NCBI RefSeq assembly: GCF_030010215.1
Contig: NZ_JASCRR010000001.1
Location: 607,230 to 671,229 of the forward strand
Origin: Tianweitania sp. UT-5YL-CI-8
GTDB lineage: Bacteria > Pseudomonadota > Alphaproteobacteria > Rhizobiales > Rhizobiaceae
Reading direction: 5' to 3'
Length of the DNA: 64,000 bases
The notes below the pieces were generated by a model. The model made no database searches and was not told where the DNA came from. It saw only the letters and a program-made list of their open reading frames with translations. The position numbers and the translations under genes were made by a program. Position 1 is the stretch's first letter, and each line of letters opens with the position of its first letter. Below are positions 1 to 8,544 of this stretch, piece after piece.

Positions 1-860
1 GCCATGCCTGACACATTGTTGTCGGCGCGCGAACCGAGCGAGCCGGCGCAGAAGGTCATGCCATTGGCAAGCGAGGCGGACGCAGCCAGGATGGCACGAA
101 AATCCTCGGCAGTGGACACAACGCGCGGCAGCCCGAACAGCGAGAAGGGCGGATCGTCGGGATGGATACCAAGCCGCACGCCAACATCTTCCGCCACTGG
201 CGTAATTTCGCGGACGAACTCGATCAGATTGGCCCGCATCTGCTCTGGGCCGATCTCATCGAACATTGCGATGCGGCGGCGGATGCCCTCGCGGTCGTAG
301 CTGTCCTCACCTCCTGGCAGCCCGGCGATGATATTTTTCTCGAGCGTGGCTACGTCGTCCTCTGAAAGGGCTGCAAGACGAGCACGTGCCTTCTCCAGCA
401 GATCGGCATCGTAGTGTTCTTCCGCGCCCCTGCGCTTCAACACGAAGGCATCGTAGGCGACGAACTCCACCATATCGAAACGCAGCGCGTAGCCGGTCGT
501 CGGCATTCGGTAGAGCAAATCGGTGCGTGTCCAGTCCACCACCGGCATAAAGTTGTAGCAGACCGTCGGCACCCCGCCGCGCCCGAGATTGACAAGGCTG
601 GTTTTCCAGCTGTCGATATATTGCCGATATGGCCCGCTGCGCAGCTTGATCGATGTGTGGACGGGAATGGATTCGCAAACCGACCAAACCAGCCCTGCCT
701 TTTCGATCAGCGCCTTGCGCTCGGCGATATCCTCCGGCGTCCAGGCGCGGCCGTCATAGATATGGTGAAGGGCCGTGACGATGCCCGACGCACCCGCCTG
801 ACGGACATGATCGAGGGTGACCGGGTCTTCGGGTCCGAACCAGCGCCAGCTCTGCAACAT
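1..860 (-). CDS. uxuA: Mannonate dehydratase UxuA, 3' end cut by window edge
   Basis: Catalyses dehydration of D-mannonate to 2-keto-3-deoxygluconate in hexuronate breakdown, in the cytoplasm. Reading leftward from an ATG at 858-860, 286 codons are open to the edge; the protein begins MLQSWRWFGPEDPVTL and contains the family stretches SGIVTALHHIYDG, CYNFMPVVDWTRTDL and RLGIHPDDPP, the last carrying a metal-site histidine. Family members are about 350-400 residues, so the C-terminal quarter is outside. It lies 19 bases after the SDR stop and is the last visible gene of the minus-strand catabolic run. It links the cluster to uronate or mannonate metabolism; the neighbouring dehydrogenases could supply mannonate or a related aldonate. 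Family assignment is firm; the in vivo substrate is inferred. Confidence 0.93.
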   Translation of the reverse strand, partial: MLQSWRWFGPEDPVTLDHVRQAGASGIVTALHHIYDGRAWTPEDIAERKALIEKAGLVWSVCESIPVHTSIKLRSGPYRQYIDSWKTSLVNLGRGGVPTVCYNFMPVVDWTRTDLLYRMPTTGYALRFDMVEFVAYDAFVLKRRGAEEHYDADLLEKARARLAALSEDDVATLEKNIIAGLPGGEDSYDREGIRRRIAMFDEIGPEQMRANLIEFVREITPVAEDVGVRLGIHPDDPPFSLFGLPRVVSTAEDFRAILAASASLANGMTFCAGSLGSRADNNVSGM

Positions 861-879
861 CGGTGTTTCCCTTCTGAGA

Positions 880-1653
880 TCAGCGTACGCCGAGGCCGGC
901 TGTCAGCCCGCCATCGATGCGATAATCGGAACCGGTGATGAAACCTGCCTTGGACGATGCGAGAAACGCGATCAGTTCCGCCACCTCTTCCGGCTCGCCG
1001 ATGCGGCCGATGGGATGGGCCGCGCCGAAGCGTTCGAACACCGCGTCGACATCGGCATCCGGCCCGTCGAAGGTACGGGCCGCGAGTTCCAGGATCGGGG
1101 TACGGACGGAGCCTGGGCTGACCGAGTTGACGCGGATGCGGTCGCCGGCGAAGTCCAATGCCATGCCCCGCGTCAGCGCATGGATCGCGCCCTTCGAAGC
1201 GACATAGGCCACCACGCCGGCCTGGCAGGCATGACCCTGAACGCTGGACAGGTTGACGATAGCGCCCCCGCCGCGCTTACGCATCAGCGGCACGCCATAA
1301 TGGGCGGTGAGATGGATCGAGCCGACATTGACCGCGAGACAGCGCAGGAAGGTTGCCGGGTCTGTCGTCACCGCGTCGCCGTAGGGATGCACCGCCGCCG
1401 AATTGACAATGATATCGAGCCCGCCGAAGCGGTCCTCCAGATAGGCCATCGCGGCAGCTACCGTTTCCGGCACGGTAACATCGGCTTCGCGCACCACGAT
1501 GGTGGGGTCGGCGTCCGCAAGCGCTGCGTTGCCTTCCGGGTCGATGCCCAGCGCAATGACCTGCGCACCGCCCTGCGCAAGACGCAAGGCGGCTGCCCGC
1601 GCAATGCCTGTCGTGCCCGTGACCAACGCCACCTTGGCTGTGAAATCGGACAT
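880..1653 (-). CDS. SDR family oxidoreductase (polyol/aldonate dehydrogenase-like)
   Basis: A classical 257-residue short-chain dehydrogenase, predicted cytoplasmic and NAD(P)-dependent. The nucleotide-binding loop TGTTGIA is at residues 12-18, the NSAA element near 84-87, the active-site Asn109, Ser136/137, and the Tyr150-x3-Lys154 pair in YVASK. The C-terminus ends with the usual GSDYRIDGGLTAG. It sits 9 bases after the GMC gene and 19 before uxuA, so it is probably co-transcribed. In uxuA-containing operons SDRs often act as fructuronate/mannonate or polyol dehydrogenases; that role here is inferred from position only. The loop reads TGTTGIA rather than the more common TGxxxGIG, which does not exclude activity. 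Confidence 0.9.
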   Translation of the reverse strand: MSDFTAKVALVTGTTGIARAAALRLAQGGAQVIALGIDPEGNAALADADPTIVVREADVTVPETVAAAMAYLEDRFGGLDIIVNSAAVHPYGDAVTTDPATFLRCLAVNVGSIHLTAHYGVPLMRKRGGGAIVNLSSVQGHACQAGVVAYVASKGAIHALTRGMALDFAGDRIRVNSVSPGSVRTPILELAARTFDGPDADVDAVFERFGAAHPIGRIGEPEEVAELIAFLASSKAGFITGSDYRIDGGLTAGLGVR

Positions 1654-1662
1654 TCTCTTCTC

Positions 1663-3351
1663 CTATGACCGACCGTCGGACTGGCGGATCAGGTCGGCGG
1701 CTTTTTCGGCAAGGCAGTAGGTCGCCGCCACCGTATTGGCCGAGACGATGGTGGGCATGATCGAAGCGTCGACGACGCGCAAGCCCTCGACACCATGGAC
1801 GCGCATATTCGTTGGGTCGACCACGGCGCGCTCACCCTGCCCCATGGCGCACGTGCCAGCCGGGTGGAAAAGCGTACCGACTCGCTCGCGGATGAAGGCG
1901 TCGAGCGCGCCATCGCTGTCGACATCCGGCCCGGGATCGACCTCGGCATCGAGATGAGGCGCGAACGGCGCCTGTGCCACGATTTCGCGCGCGATGCGGA
2001 TGCCTTTGCGCAGCGCCTCCATGGTGCTGTCGCCACGGAAGAAGTTGTAGATGATCGACGGCTTGTCACGTGGGTCGGCGCTTTTGAGAGTAACCCGGCC
2101 GATGCTAGCGGGCCTGAGTTGGCAGGCATGCATCAGAAAACCGTGACCGGTGAAGCCGGATGCGGCCTGGGTGTTGGCGCGGCCGGTGCAGAAGAACAAC
2201 TGGATGTCCGGCCGGTCCGTGGTCGGGTCGGTGGATACGAAGCCGCCGCCCTCGCCCGTGGTGGAGGCGAACAGCCCGCGCTTGCGAAACATCCAGTTCA
2301 GGACATGGCCGACATTGCGCGGCAGCGCACGCCAGGAAATTCCATAGGGTGCGGTTGATTTGGCGCGGTATTCGATGGTGATGTCGAGATGGTCCTGCAG
2401 GTTTTCTCCCACGCCCGGCAGGTCAGCAACCACCTCTATCCCGTGGCGAGCCAAATCCCGCTCATTGCCGATGCCCGACAGCATCAGCAGGTGCGGCGAG
2501 GCGAAGGCGCCGGCCGACAGGATTATCTCGCGGCCTTCGAGCGTACCGGCCTCGCCACTGCTGCGATAGGCGATGCCCGTTGCCCGCCTGCCATCGAACA
2601 GCACGCGCTCGACTTGGGTCTCCGGCATGATAGTCAGGTTGGGCCGGCTCCGGATCGGATCGAGATATGCGCCTTCGGCGGTGACGCGCTCGCCGCCTTT
2701 TTGCGTGAAGGTATAAAGCCCGACGCCGTTCTGCCGCGCGCCGTTGAAGTCCGGGTTGAGGGGATGGCCGGCCTGTTGGGCGGCTTCGAGGAACACTTCG
2801 GCCATCGAATTGACGCTGCGCAGCGGCGCAATGTTCAGCGGACCTTCGGTGCCGTGATAGGCCGGGTCGACCTGCTGTTCCAAAGGCGCATCGCCAAAGC
2901 GGATATGGCGGGCGGCCCCCTTTTCGGCGAGAATTTCGAACCGCTCCAGCTTGCGGAAATAGGGTATGAGATCGTCGTAGCCCCAGCCGGGATTGCCCAA
3001 ATCGCGCCAGTGATCGAAATCCTCGCGTTGTCCGCGAATGAATATCTGTCCGTTGACATTGGTCGAGCCGCCGGTCCCCTTGCCGCGCGGTAAAGCGATG
3101 GATCGGCCCTGTAAGCCCGGCTCCGGCTCGGTCTCGAACCAGGACATGAACTTCGGACCGCCCAAGAAAGCCAGCGCCGGCGCCATGAATGTAACCATGG
3201 CGAGCGGAATGCGCACGAGCGCTTTTCTCGCGTTGCGGTCCCGCCCCGCTTCGACCAGGCAGACCCGCACAGCAGGGTCCGCGCTCAGCCGGTTGGCGAG
3301 CACGCAACCCGCCGGCCCGGCACCGACGATGATGTAGTCGTAGGCGGCCAA
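1663..3351 (-). CDS. GMC family FAD-dependent oxidoreductase (choline/alcohol dehydrogenase-like)
   Basis: A 562-residue flavoprotein of the glucose-methanol-choline family, oxidising a primary or secondary alcohol to the carbonyl. The N-terminal dinucleotide fold IIVGAGPAGCVLANRL is at residues 7-22, followed by the second GMC signature region (PRGKGTGGSTNVNGQ). The catalytic pair is visible as His496 in HPAGTCAMG and Asn539 in SANTVAA. Full length, with no signal peptide. It lies 3 bases after the preceding SDR stop, so it is in the same transcript. BetA-like proteins of this type act on polyols, PEG or choline; with sugar genes on both sides a polyol or sugar alcohol is the likely substrate, but this is inference. 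An antisense open frame across it is a shadow. Confidence 0.92.
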   Translation of the reverse strand: MAAYDYIIVGAGPAGCVLANRLSADPAVRVCLVEAGRDRNARKALVRIPLAMVTFMAPALAFLGGPKFMSWFETEPEPGLQGRSIALPRGKGTGGSTNVNGQIFIRGQREDFDHWRDLGNPGWGYDDLIPYFRKLERFEILAEKGAARHIRFGDAPLEQQVDPAYHGTEGPLNIAPLRSVNSMAEVFLEAAQQAGHPLNPDFNGARQNGVGLYTFTQKGGERVTAEGAYLDPIRSRPNLTIMPETQVERVLFDGRRATGIAYRSSGEAGTLEGREIILSAGAFASPHLLMLSGIGNERDLARHGIEVVADLPGVGENLQDHLDITIEYRAKSTAPYGISWRALPRNVGHVLNWMFRKRGLFASTTGEGGGFVSTDPTTDRPDIQLFFCTGRANTQAASGFTGHGFLMHACQLRPASIGRVTLKSADPRDKPSIIYNFFRGDSTMEALRKGIRIAREIVAQAPFAPHLDAEVDPGPDVDSDGALDAFIRERVGTLFHPAGTCAMGQGERAVVDPTNMRVHGVEGLRVVDASIMPTIVSANTVAATYCLAEKAADLIRQSDGRS

Positions 3352-3354
3352 CGG

Positions 3355-4083
3355 TCAGATGTCCTGGTTCTGCGGCAGGATGACGAGGTCGCGGATCGTC
3401 ACATTGGCAGGCCGCGTCAGCATGAACAGGACGGCGTCGGCGACATCCTCGGAGCGCAGCCCCTCTCGCGCGGCGACCTTCTCGGCAATGGCGGAAGGGT
3501 CTGAGTAACCCCAGAGCTCATTAAGCACCACGCCCGGTGCAATGGCGCCGACGCGGATGTTGTGTTTCATCACCTGCCGGCGCAGGCCATGGACGAAGGC
3601 CTGGATAGCGTGTTTCGACGCGGAATAGACCGGCTCCCATTGGATCGCCTGATGCCCGGCAACAGACGATGTGATCAGCACATGGCCGGACTGGCGCTCG
3701 ATCATGCCGGGAAGAACCGCCCGTACCAGCCGGAAGACGGAGCTGACATTGACGGAGATCAGTTCGTCCCATGCATCCGGGTCGCCCTCCGCCACGTCGC
3801 CGGGAATATAGAGCCCGGCATTGGGAACGATAATGTCGATGTGGCCAAAGCGCTGCTTCACGACATCGACAATTTCAGCCACGGATCCGGGATCAGCGAG
3901 ATCGGCGGGAAGCACCAACGTTTCGCCGCCGGCTTTCTGCGCGACGGCCTCAAGCTTTTCAGCGGAGCGTCCGACAAGCGCGAGATTGACGCCCTGTTCC
4001 GAAAGCGCCAGCGCCACCGCGCGGCCGATACCTGAACTCGCGCCGGTCACAACAGCGACCTTGCCTTGCAAATCCTGCCCCAC
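3355..4083 (-). CDS. SDR family oxidoreductase, ribitol 2-dehydrogenase-like
   Basis: A 242-residue short-chain dehydrogenase. TGASSGIG lies at residues 13-20, NAG at 88-90, Ser139/140 and Tyr153-x3-Lys157 (YSASK) form the active site. The C-terminal VTIRDLVILPQNQDI resembles ribitol dehydrogenases of alphaproteobacteria, so oxidation of a pentitol or hexitol to a ketose is the favoured role; this is from remembered family resemblance, not a search. It is the first gene after a 110-base gap that carries an inverted repeat, so it may start a second transcription unit (SDR, GMC, SDR, uxuA) within the cluster. The ATG is preceded by a purine-rich GGAGGAAACC, a good ribosome site. Confidence 0.88.
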   Translation of the reverse strand: MGQDLQGKVAVVTGASSGIGRAVALALSEQGVNLALVGRSAEKLEAVAQKAGGETLVLPADLADPGSVAEIVDVVKQRFGHIDIIVPNAGLYIPGDVAEGDPDAWDELISVNVSSVFRLVRAVLPGMIERQSGHVLITSSVAGHQAIQWEPVYSASKHAIQAFVHGLRRQVMKHNIRVGAIAPGVVLNELWGYSDPSAIAEKVAAREGLRSEDVADAVLFMLTRPANVTIRDLVILPQNQDI

Positions 4084-4160
4084 GGTTTCCTCCTCCGCTG
4101 CGGGATCTTGAGTGGTCCCGCTGCGGACAGCCTAGGGATTTTCCCTTCGGCTCGTCAACG

Positions 4161-4186
4161 AGAAAATTATCCCGCGTAAATTTTCT
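4161..4186. promoter_or_regulatory. Inverted repeat upstream of the SDR-GMC-SDR-uxuA genes
   Basis: AGAAAATT at 4161-4168 and AATTTTCT at 4179-4186 are perfect 8-base inverted arms with 10 bases between them, 78-103 bases upstream of the SDR start. The right arm overlaps CGCGTAAATTTTC (4174-4186), closely matched by a motif at 15143-15155 and more loosely at 10772-10784. This is a candidate repressor operator, possibly for the LacI regulator at 10897. Binding is inferred. Confidence 0.45.
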
Positions 4187-4193
4187 GGCTGAT

Positions 4194-5093
4194 TCAGAAC
4201 ATCAGCGCGGCGGCGCCGACGAGGCCGGCATTTTCACCGAGACCGGCCGGCACCACGGGCACGTCGCGGAAGGCGGGCATGGCATTGGCTTCGATCCGCT
4301 CGCGGATTGCGGCCAGCATCAGGTCGAGGCCGTTGGCGACACCGCCGCCCAGCACGACGATATCGGGACTGTAGAGATGCAGCAGGCTGGAAATACCGAT
4401 CCCGAGATAATCTGCTTGCTCGGCAACCAGATCGAGAGCGACGGCCTCCCCCGCCCTGGCCGCGGCAAAAACCGCCGCGGGACCGGCATATCGACCCCGC
4501 GCGGCAATGCGCTTGGCAAAAGCCGTTCCGGACGCATAGGCCTCCCAGCAGCCCCGCGCGCCACAGGAGCAACGTTCTCCATCGGGCACGATCACTATGT
4601 GGCCGACATGGCCCGCCATACCCTTGCGCCCGTGCAGCAGGCGACCGTCGACCACCACGCCGCCACCTACGCCGGTGCTGACAGTGACATAGATGAGATT
4701 GTCGTGGCCGCGCCCCGCGCCGAAGCGCCATTCGCCATGGGCGGCGGCAACCCCGTCATTCTCCAGCTTGAGAGGCATGCCCAGCGCCTCGGCGATCATT
4801 GCCGCAATAGGGATGTCGATGAACTCGGCGAGCGTCGGCACGCCCAGCGCATAACCACGTATGGTGTCGAGCGGGCCGGGGCAGCAGACACCGGCACCGG
4901 TCAGGTTCTCACGGGCAACGCCGCTCGTAACAATGGCCACAAGGTCGGTGATCTGCGCGACGACCGCCTGCGGTCCTGCCTGCGCCGCCGTCAGCGTCTC
5001 GTGGCGGGCATGCAGCGTACCGCCACGGTCGACCAGTGCCGCCCGCACCCGCGTACCGCCGATATCGATGCCTATGGCTAGCGGCGCGGTCAT
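4194..5093 (-). CDS. ROK family sugar kinase
   Basis: A 299-residue cytoplasmic kinase of the ROK (glucokinase/N-acetylmannosamine kinase) type that phosphorylates a hexose or related sugar with ATP. The phosphate loop DIGGTRVRAALVD is at residues 10-22, the catalytic Asp113 sits in ENDGVAAAHGE, and the structural zinc site GHVGH...CSCGARGC supplies His162/His165 with Cys175, Cys177 and Cys182. No N-terminal helix-turn-helix is present, so it is a kinase and not a ROK repressor. It starts 1 base before the stop of the ribulose-phosphate-epimerase-like gene, implying translational coupling. Substrate unknown; glucose, fructose, allose or an amino sugar are all possible. Confidence 0.92.
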   Translation of the reverse strand: MTAPLAIGIDIGGTRVRAALVDRGGTLHARHETLTAAQAGPQAVVAQITDLVAIVTSGVARENLTGAGVCCPGPLDTIRGYALGVPTLAEFIDIPIAAMIAEALGMPLKLENDGVAAAHGEWRFGAGRGHDNLIYVTVSTGVGGGVVVDGRLLHGRKGMAGHVGHIVIVPDGERCSCGARGCWEAYASGTAFAKRIAARGRYAGPAAVFAAARAGEAVALDLVAEQADYLGIGISSLLHLYSPDIVVLGGGVANGLDLMLAAIRERIEANAMPAFRDVPVVPAGLGENAGLVGAAALMF

Positions 5094-5094
5094 G

Positions 5095-5784
5095 TCAGAG
5101 CGCGTACAACCAGGCCATGCGCTGGGCGAGATCCGGCGCGCCGAAGGCCAGCGAGCCCATCACCACAGTCTCGGCGCCAGCCTTGTAGAGCAGCGGAACC
5201 GTGTTGTCGCGAATGCCGCCATCGGCAGCCAGCAGGATACCGCGTCCGGACGCGGCGATGAGGCCCTTGGCCTCGCCGAGGCGGTCGGTCGCCGTCGGAT
5301 CGAGCCCCTGCCCCTTGACGCCGATAGCCGTGCCAAGCAGCGTCAACGCATAGACGCGGTCGAGATAGGGTTTTGCCTCGGCGACCGGCGTCTCGATGCG
5401 CAGCACCATGCCCGACAACACCCCATGCTTGCGGATGCGCGCCAAGGCCTCATCCGCCACGCCGCGGTTCTCGACATGGATGGAGATCAAGTCGGCACCG
5501 GCTTCGGCGAACTGGTCGATCTGCGACAGCACAACCTTATCGTCGGCCATCAGATGCACATGGATCGGCAGGGCCGAATGCCCGCGCACCTTGGCGACGA
5601 GATCGGGGAAGAACAGCAGTGCCGGCGCGAAATGGCCGTCGGCGACATCGATGTGCAGGATATCGGCATGGGTCGCGATGCGGTCGAGATCGTCGGCAAG
5701 CCGGATCAGATCGGCGGACCAGAGCGAGTATTCGGCAAGCAGCCGGTTGCGCGGCAGGTCGGCAAGCCAGGTGGAGCTAGGCAT
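5095..5784 (-). CDS. Ribulose-phosphate 3-epimerase family protein
   Basis: A 229-residue TIM-barrel protein related to ribulose- and allulose-phosphate 3-epimerases. The likely metal ligands are His44 and Asp46 (LHIDVADGHF), His77 (PIHVHLM) and Asp188 (LAADGGI). The canonical PGFGGQ phosphate-loop stretch is replaced by GTAIGVKGQG, and the start MPSSTWLADLPRNRLLAEYS is longer than usual, so it is a paralogue and not the housekeeping Rpe. A ketose-phosphate such as allulose 6-phosphate or tagatose 6-phosphate is a reasonable substrate given the neighbouring kinases. The start overlaps the hydrolase stop by 8 bases. Confident of the family, unsure of the reaction. Confidence 0.88.
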   Translation of the reverse strand: MPSSTWLADLPRNRLLAEYSLWSADLIRLADDLDRIATHADILHIDVADGHFAPALLFFPDLVAKVRGHSALPIHVHLMADDKVVLSQIDQFAEAGADLISIHVENRGVADEALARIRKHGVLSGMVLRIETPVAEAKPYLDRVYALTLLGTAIGVKGQGLDPTATDRLGEAKGLIAASGRGILLAADGGIRDNTVPLLYKAGAETVVMGSLAFGAPDLAQRMAWLYAL

Positions 5785-6601
5785 GGTGCAATTCCTTCAG
5801 AAAAGCGCTGAAAGCGGTGTGGATGTCGGCAATGTAGGCTGCTTTATCGAGGCCTTTGGGCGTGATCTCTTGAAACCCCGCGCCTGGGATGAGCCCGGCC
5901 AGCCGCTTGGCAGAAGCGAACGGATGAATGGCGTCGAACCCGCTGCCAAGCACCAGCGCCGGCGTGTCGAGTGCGCCCAGATCGGCCTCGGAGACACCGG
6001 GACCGTCGGCGGATATCGCAGTCAGGAGCTCTGCCGTCACGGCGATGGGCTCACGCGCGAAAAAACTGTCGAGCGAAGCGAGATTGTCGGGGGATGTCTC
6101 CGCCAGACGGGCGTGAGTGGAGCTACCGCGAAACGCCATTCTGGCGTCCTCGGGCGGCAGGCGCTGCAACAGCGCGCCGACCTCCGCATTGGGCGACATG
6201 TTTTGAGGAGTGTTTTCGACGACCCAGGCCGGGCGGACCAGCATAAGGCCGCGCACGAGATCGGGACGCATGACAGCGAGGCGTGTCGCAATGGCGGCCC
6301 CCATCGAGATGCCACCGACGACAATCGGCCCAACACCAAGCATTTCGATCAGCGCGGCGATGTCGTCGGCAAATGTTGCGATGCTGTAGGGCGCAAACGC
6401 CTCCGACACACCATGGCCTCGGCACTCCAGGGTTATGAGCCGCAGTCCGGACAGATCGGGCACCGCTTCCGCCACTTGGCGGATGTCGCCGCAAAGCCCG
6501 TGCTGAAAGGCAACCGGCACCCCATCACCACCGGTGTCATAAGCAGCGAGAATACCGCCCTCGCGCCGAAAGTCGAAGCGTTTCAGCCGTTTGGGGTTCA
6601 T
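5777..6601 (-). CDS. Alpha/beta hydrolase fold protein with an unusual C-terminal end
   Basis: A 274-residue alpha/beta-hydrolase. The oxyanion strand AFQHGLCGD is at residues 31-39 and the nucleophile elbow GISMG places Ser99. A likely acid lies in VLGSGFDAIHP. The position where the family normally shows Gly-His before the last helix reads ITPKGLDKAAYIADIH, so the usual catalytic histidine is not obvious. I chose the ATG at 6601 because it overlaps the upstream stop (ATGA) and fits the family length; a longer open frame to 6700 runs into the upstream gene. In a sugar cluster it may cleave a lactone or ester, but no substrate can be given. It could also be catalytically altered. Confidence 0.85.
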   Translation of the reverse strand: MNPKRLKRFDFRREGGILAAYDTGGDGVPVAFQHGLCGDIRQVAEAVPDLSGLRLITLECRGHGVSEAFAPYSIATFADDIAALIEMLGVGPIVVGGISMGAAIATRLAVMRPDLVRGLMLVRPAWVVENTPQNMSPNAEVGALLQRLPPEDARMAFRGSSTHARLAETSPDNLASLDSFFAREPIAVTAELLTAISADGPGVSEADLGALDTPALVLGSGFDAIHPFASAKRLAGLIPGAGFQEITPKGLDKAAYIADIHTAFSAFLKELHHA

Positions 6602-7422
6602 GCCAGCAGGCCCGAAAGAAAGCGCGCCACGCCGGGCGCCTCGTCCGCCGACAATCCATGAGTGACCAGATCGCCGTCGAAGCCCACCCGGCGCAGGCAT
6701 TCTAGATAGTGCGGATAGTCGAGCACACCGGTTCCTGCTGTGATGAAATCGCCATTCGCAGCACGATCCTTGGCATGGCCCATGACGATGCGGTCGGCGA
6801 GCAGGTCGACGGCGGCCGATACCACGCGGCGCTGGTCCTCCAAGGTTGCCACCTCAAACAGGTTTGCCGGATCGAGCACCACAGCGAGTGCCGGGCTCTG
6901 CAACTCGTCGATCAGCCGGCGCGCCTTGGCAGCCGAATCCACCACGTTCGCCAATTCCGGTTCAATGCCAAGACGCACGCCATACCGCTCGGCGATGCGC
7001 ACAGCTTTTTCCATCTCTGCTCGCATGTCGGCCCAGGCTTCCGGCGTCACATTGTCCGGGTGGTGTCGCCACTGATCGTCGGGGTCGCGCGTGCCGGTGC
7101 GGAGGGTAATCAGCGTCGAACCCATGGCGCCTGCGGCCGCCGCGATGACCTCAAGGCGGCGCAAGCCATCGGCCCGCACGGCAGCGTCGGGATGCGCCAT
7201 GTTGTGGGTGCCGGAGACAGCGCAAAGATCGATACCTGCCGACTGCGTTGCACTCGCAACAGCACGAACCTCGTCGGCCGAAATGGCATCTGGCATGGCC
7301 GGCAGGCCCGAACACGCCATGTTGTATTGGGCGGTGGCAAAACCGGCGGCGCGCACCTGCGTCAGCACGTCATTTGGATCGGTACCCGGAAAAGTCTTGG
7401 CGAAAATGCCGAGCCGCATCAA
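6598..7422 (-). CDS. Sugar phosphate isomerase/epimerase family (AP-endonuclease-2 TIM barrel)
   Basis: A 274-residue xylose-isomerase-like TIM-barrel protein. Metal-site features are visible in order: the glutamate in RLGIEPE, the aspartate in VVLDPANLFE, the histidine in VMGHAKD and the late G-T-G-V-L-DYPHY loop. Proteins of this fold interconvert ketoses or inosose-type compounds; D-tagatose/psicose 3-epimerase and IolE-like activities are the close options. Start and stop overlap both neighbours by 4 bases, so it is embedded in a tightly coupled operon. The start MMRLGIF offers two adjacent ATG codons. The exact substrate cannot be told from sequence. Confidence 0.87.
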   Translation of the reverse strand: MMRLGIFAKTFPGTDPNDVLTQVRAAGFATAQYNMACSGLPAMPDAISADEVRAVASATQSAGIDLCAVSGTHNMAHPDAAVRADGLRRLEVIAAAAGAMGSTLITLRTGTRDPDDQWRHHPDNVTPEAWADMRAEMEKAVRIAERYGVRLGIEPELANVVDSAAKARRLIDELQSPALAVVLDPANLFEVATLEDQRRVVSAAVDLLADRIVMGHAKDRAANGDFITAGTGVLDYPHYLECLRRVGFDGDLVTHGLSADEAPGVARFLSGLLA

Positions 7423-8495
7423 ACCTCTCCCGAAACCGCGTCGAGCCGTACCGGCTTGCCGGTTCTGGCGGATTGGGCGATGGCCACCATGGCGCGCACG
7501 GAGGCGATGCCGTCCTCGATGTCAGCGCCCAGCATCGGCGCACCGTCGAGGACGGTGTCGGCAAAGCCTTCCAACTGCCGGCGGTAGAAATGCCCATCGG
7601 CACCCAGCACACGGCGCGAGCCGCCTTCGGCTTCATGGAAGATGTCGACCTCGCTCGACCTGTAGTACCAAGGGTTATAGGTCTTGCCGAGGACCGACCC
7701 GTTCCCGCCATAGATTTGAAAGCCCTCGTGCCAGTCCATGCGGACGGCGACCGTCAGGTCGAGATGCCCCAGGACACCATTGGCGAAAACGACGTCGACG
7801 AACCAACACCGCATGCCGCCGCGATGGCTGTAGCGCGTTTCAACTTCCACGATCTCTCCGGCGAAAAAGCGCGCCGTATCTACGAGATGGCTGCCATGGG
7901 CGAGCATGTAATAGCGATCGAGATCGGCCTTGGGGTCGCCCGACGGTTTGCGCGCCTGTTTGCTGGTGACGATCAGCGGCTGAACCGCATCGGTGGCGGC
8001 ATAGCGGTGGGTGGAATCGCAATACCACGCCTTCAGCGCGACCATCTCGCCCATGTCGTCGCGAATGAAATCGCGCGCGGCTTCCAGCCCGGCGTCGAAA
8101 CGCTTCATATGGCCGACCTGCAGCATCTTGCCGCTGCTGCGCACCGCCTGCCGCAGGCTTTCCACCGCTTCGACCGAAGTGCCCAGCGGCTTCTCGCACA
8201 GCACATGCTTGCCGGCTTCCAAGGCGCGGATTGCCGCTGGCACATGGAAGGCGTCGGAAGTGGCTATGACGACCGCATCCAGGTCGGGATCTGCGAGCAT
8301 CGCGTCGTAGTCGGCATAGGTGGTGCGCGGCGCGTGCGTCGCGGCCATGCGCTCGCGCAGGTCGTCGGCCACGTCGCAGATGGCATAAAGCTCGGCATTG
8401 CGCGCCTTGGTGCAACTTTCAAAATGCGCCGCCTGGGCGATGGGCCCGCAACCCAGCACCCCTACGCGTAACAAACGATCCTGCTTCTTCGGCAT
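7419..8495 (-). CDS. Gfo/Idh/MocA family oxidoreductase
   Basis: A 358-residue NAD(P)-dependent sugar or inositol dehydrogenase. The Rossmann motif VGVLGCGPIA is at residues 11-20, the family EKP motif is Glu101-Lys102-Pro103 (CEKPLG), and a likely catalytic His lies in GSHLVDTARFF. I placed the start at the ATG at 8495, giving MPKKQDRLLRVGVLG; the open frame extends 58 codons further but into sequence overlapping the upstream gene. There are 49 bases to the upstream KbaZ-like stop. Family members oxidise inositols, hexoses or hexosamines; the cluster suggests a cyclic sugar or its aldose form. The family call is secure. Confidence 0.9.
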   Translation of the reverse strand: MPKKQDRLLRVGVLGCGPIAQAAHFESCTKARNAELYAICDVADDLRERMAATHAPRTTYADYDAMLADPDLDAVVIATSDAFHVPAAIRALEAGKHVLCEKPLGTSVEAVESLRQAVRSSGKMLQVGHMKRFDAGLEAARDFIRDDMGEMVALKAWYCDSTHRYAATDAVQPLIVTSKQARKPSGDPKADLDRYYMLAHGSHLVDTARFFAGEIVEVETRYSHRGGMRCWFVDVVFANGVLGHLDLTVAVRMDWHEGFQIYGGNGSVLGKTYNPWYYRSSEVDIFHEAEGGSRRVLGADGHFYRRQLEGFADTVLDGAPMLGADIEDGIASVRAMVAIAQSARTGKPVRLDAVSGEV

Positions 8496-8544
8496 AACAC
8501 ACCAATCAATTTGTTGACGTTGCAAACGCAGTTTTGGCCTCGAC

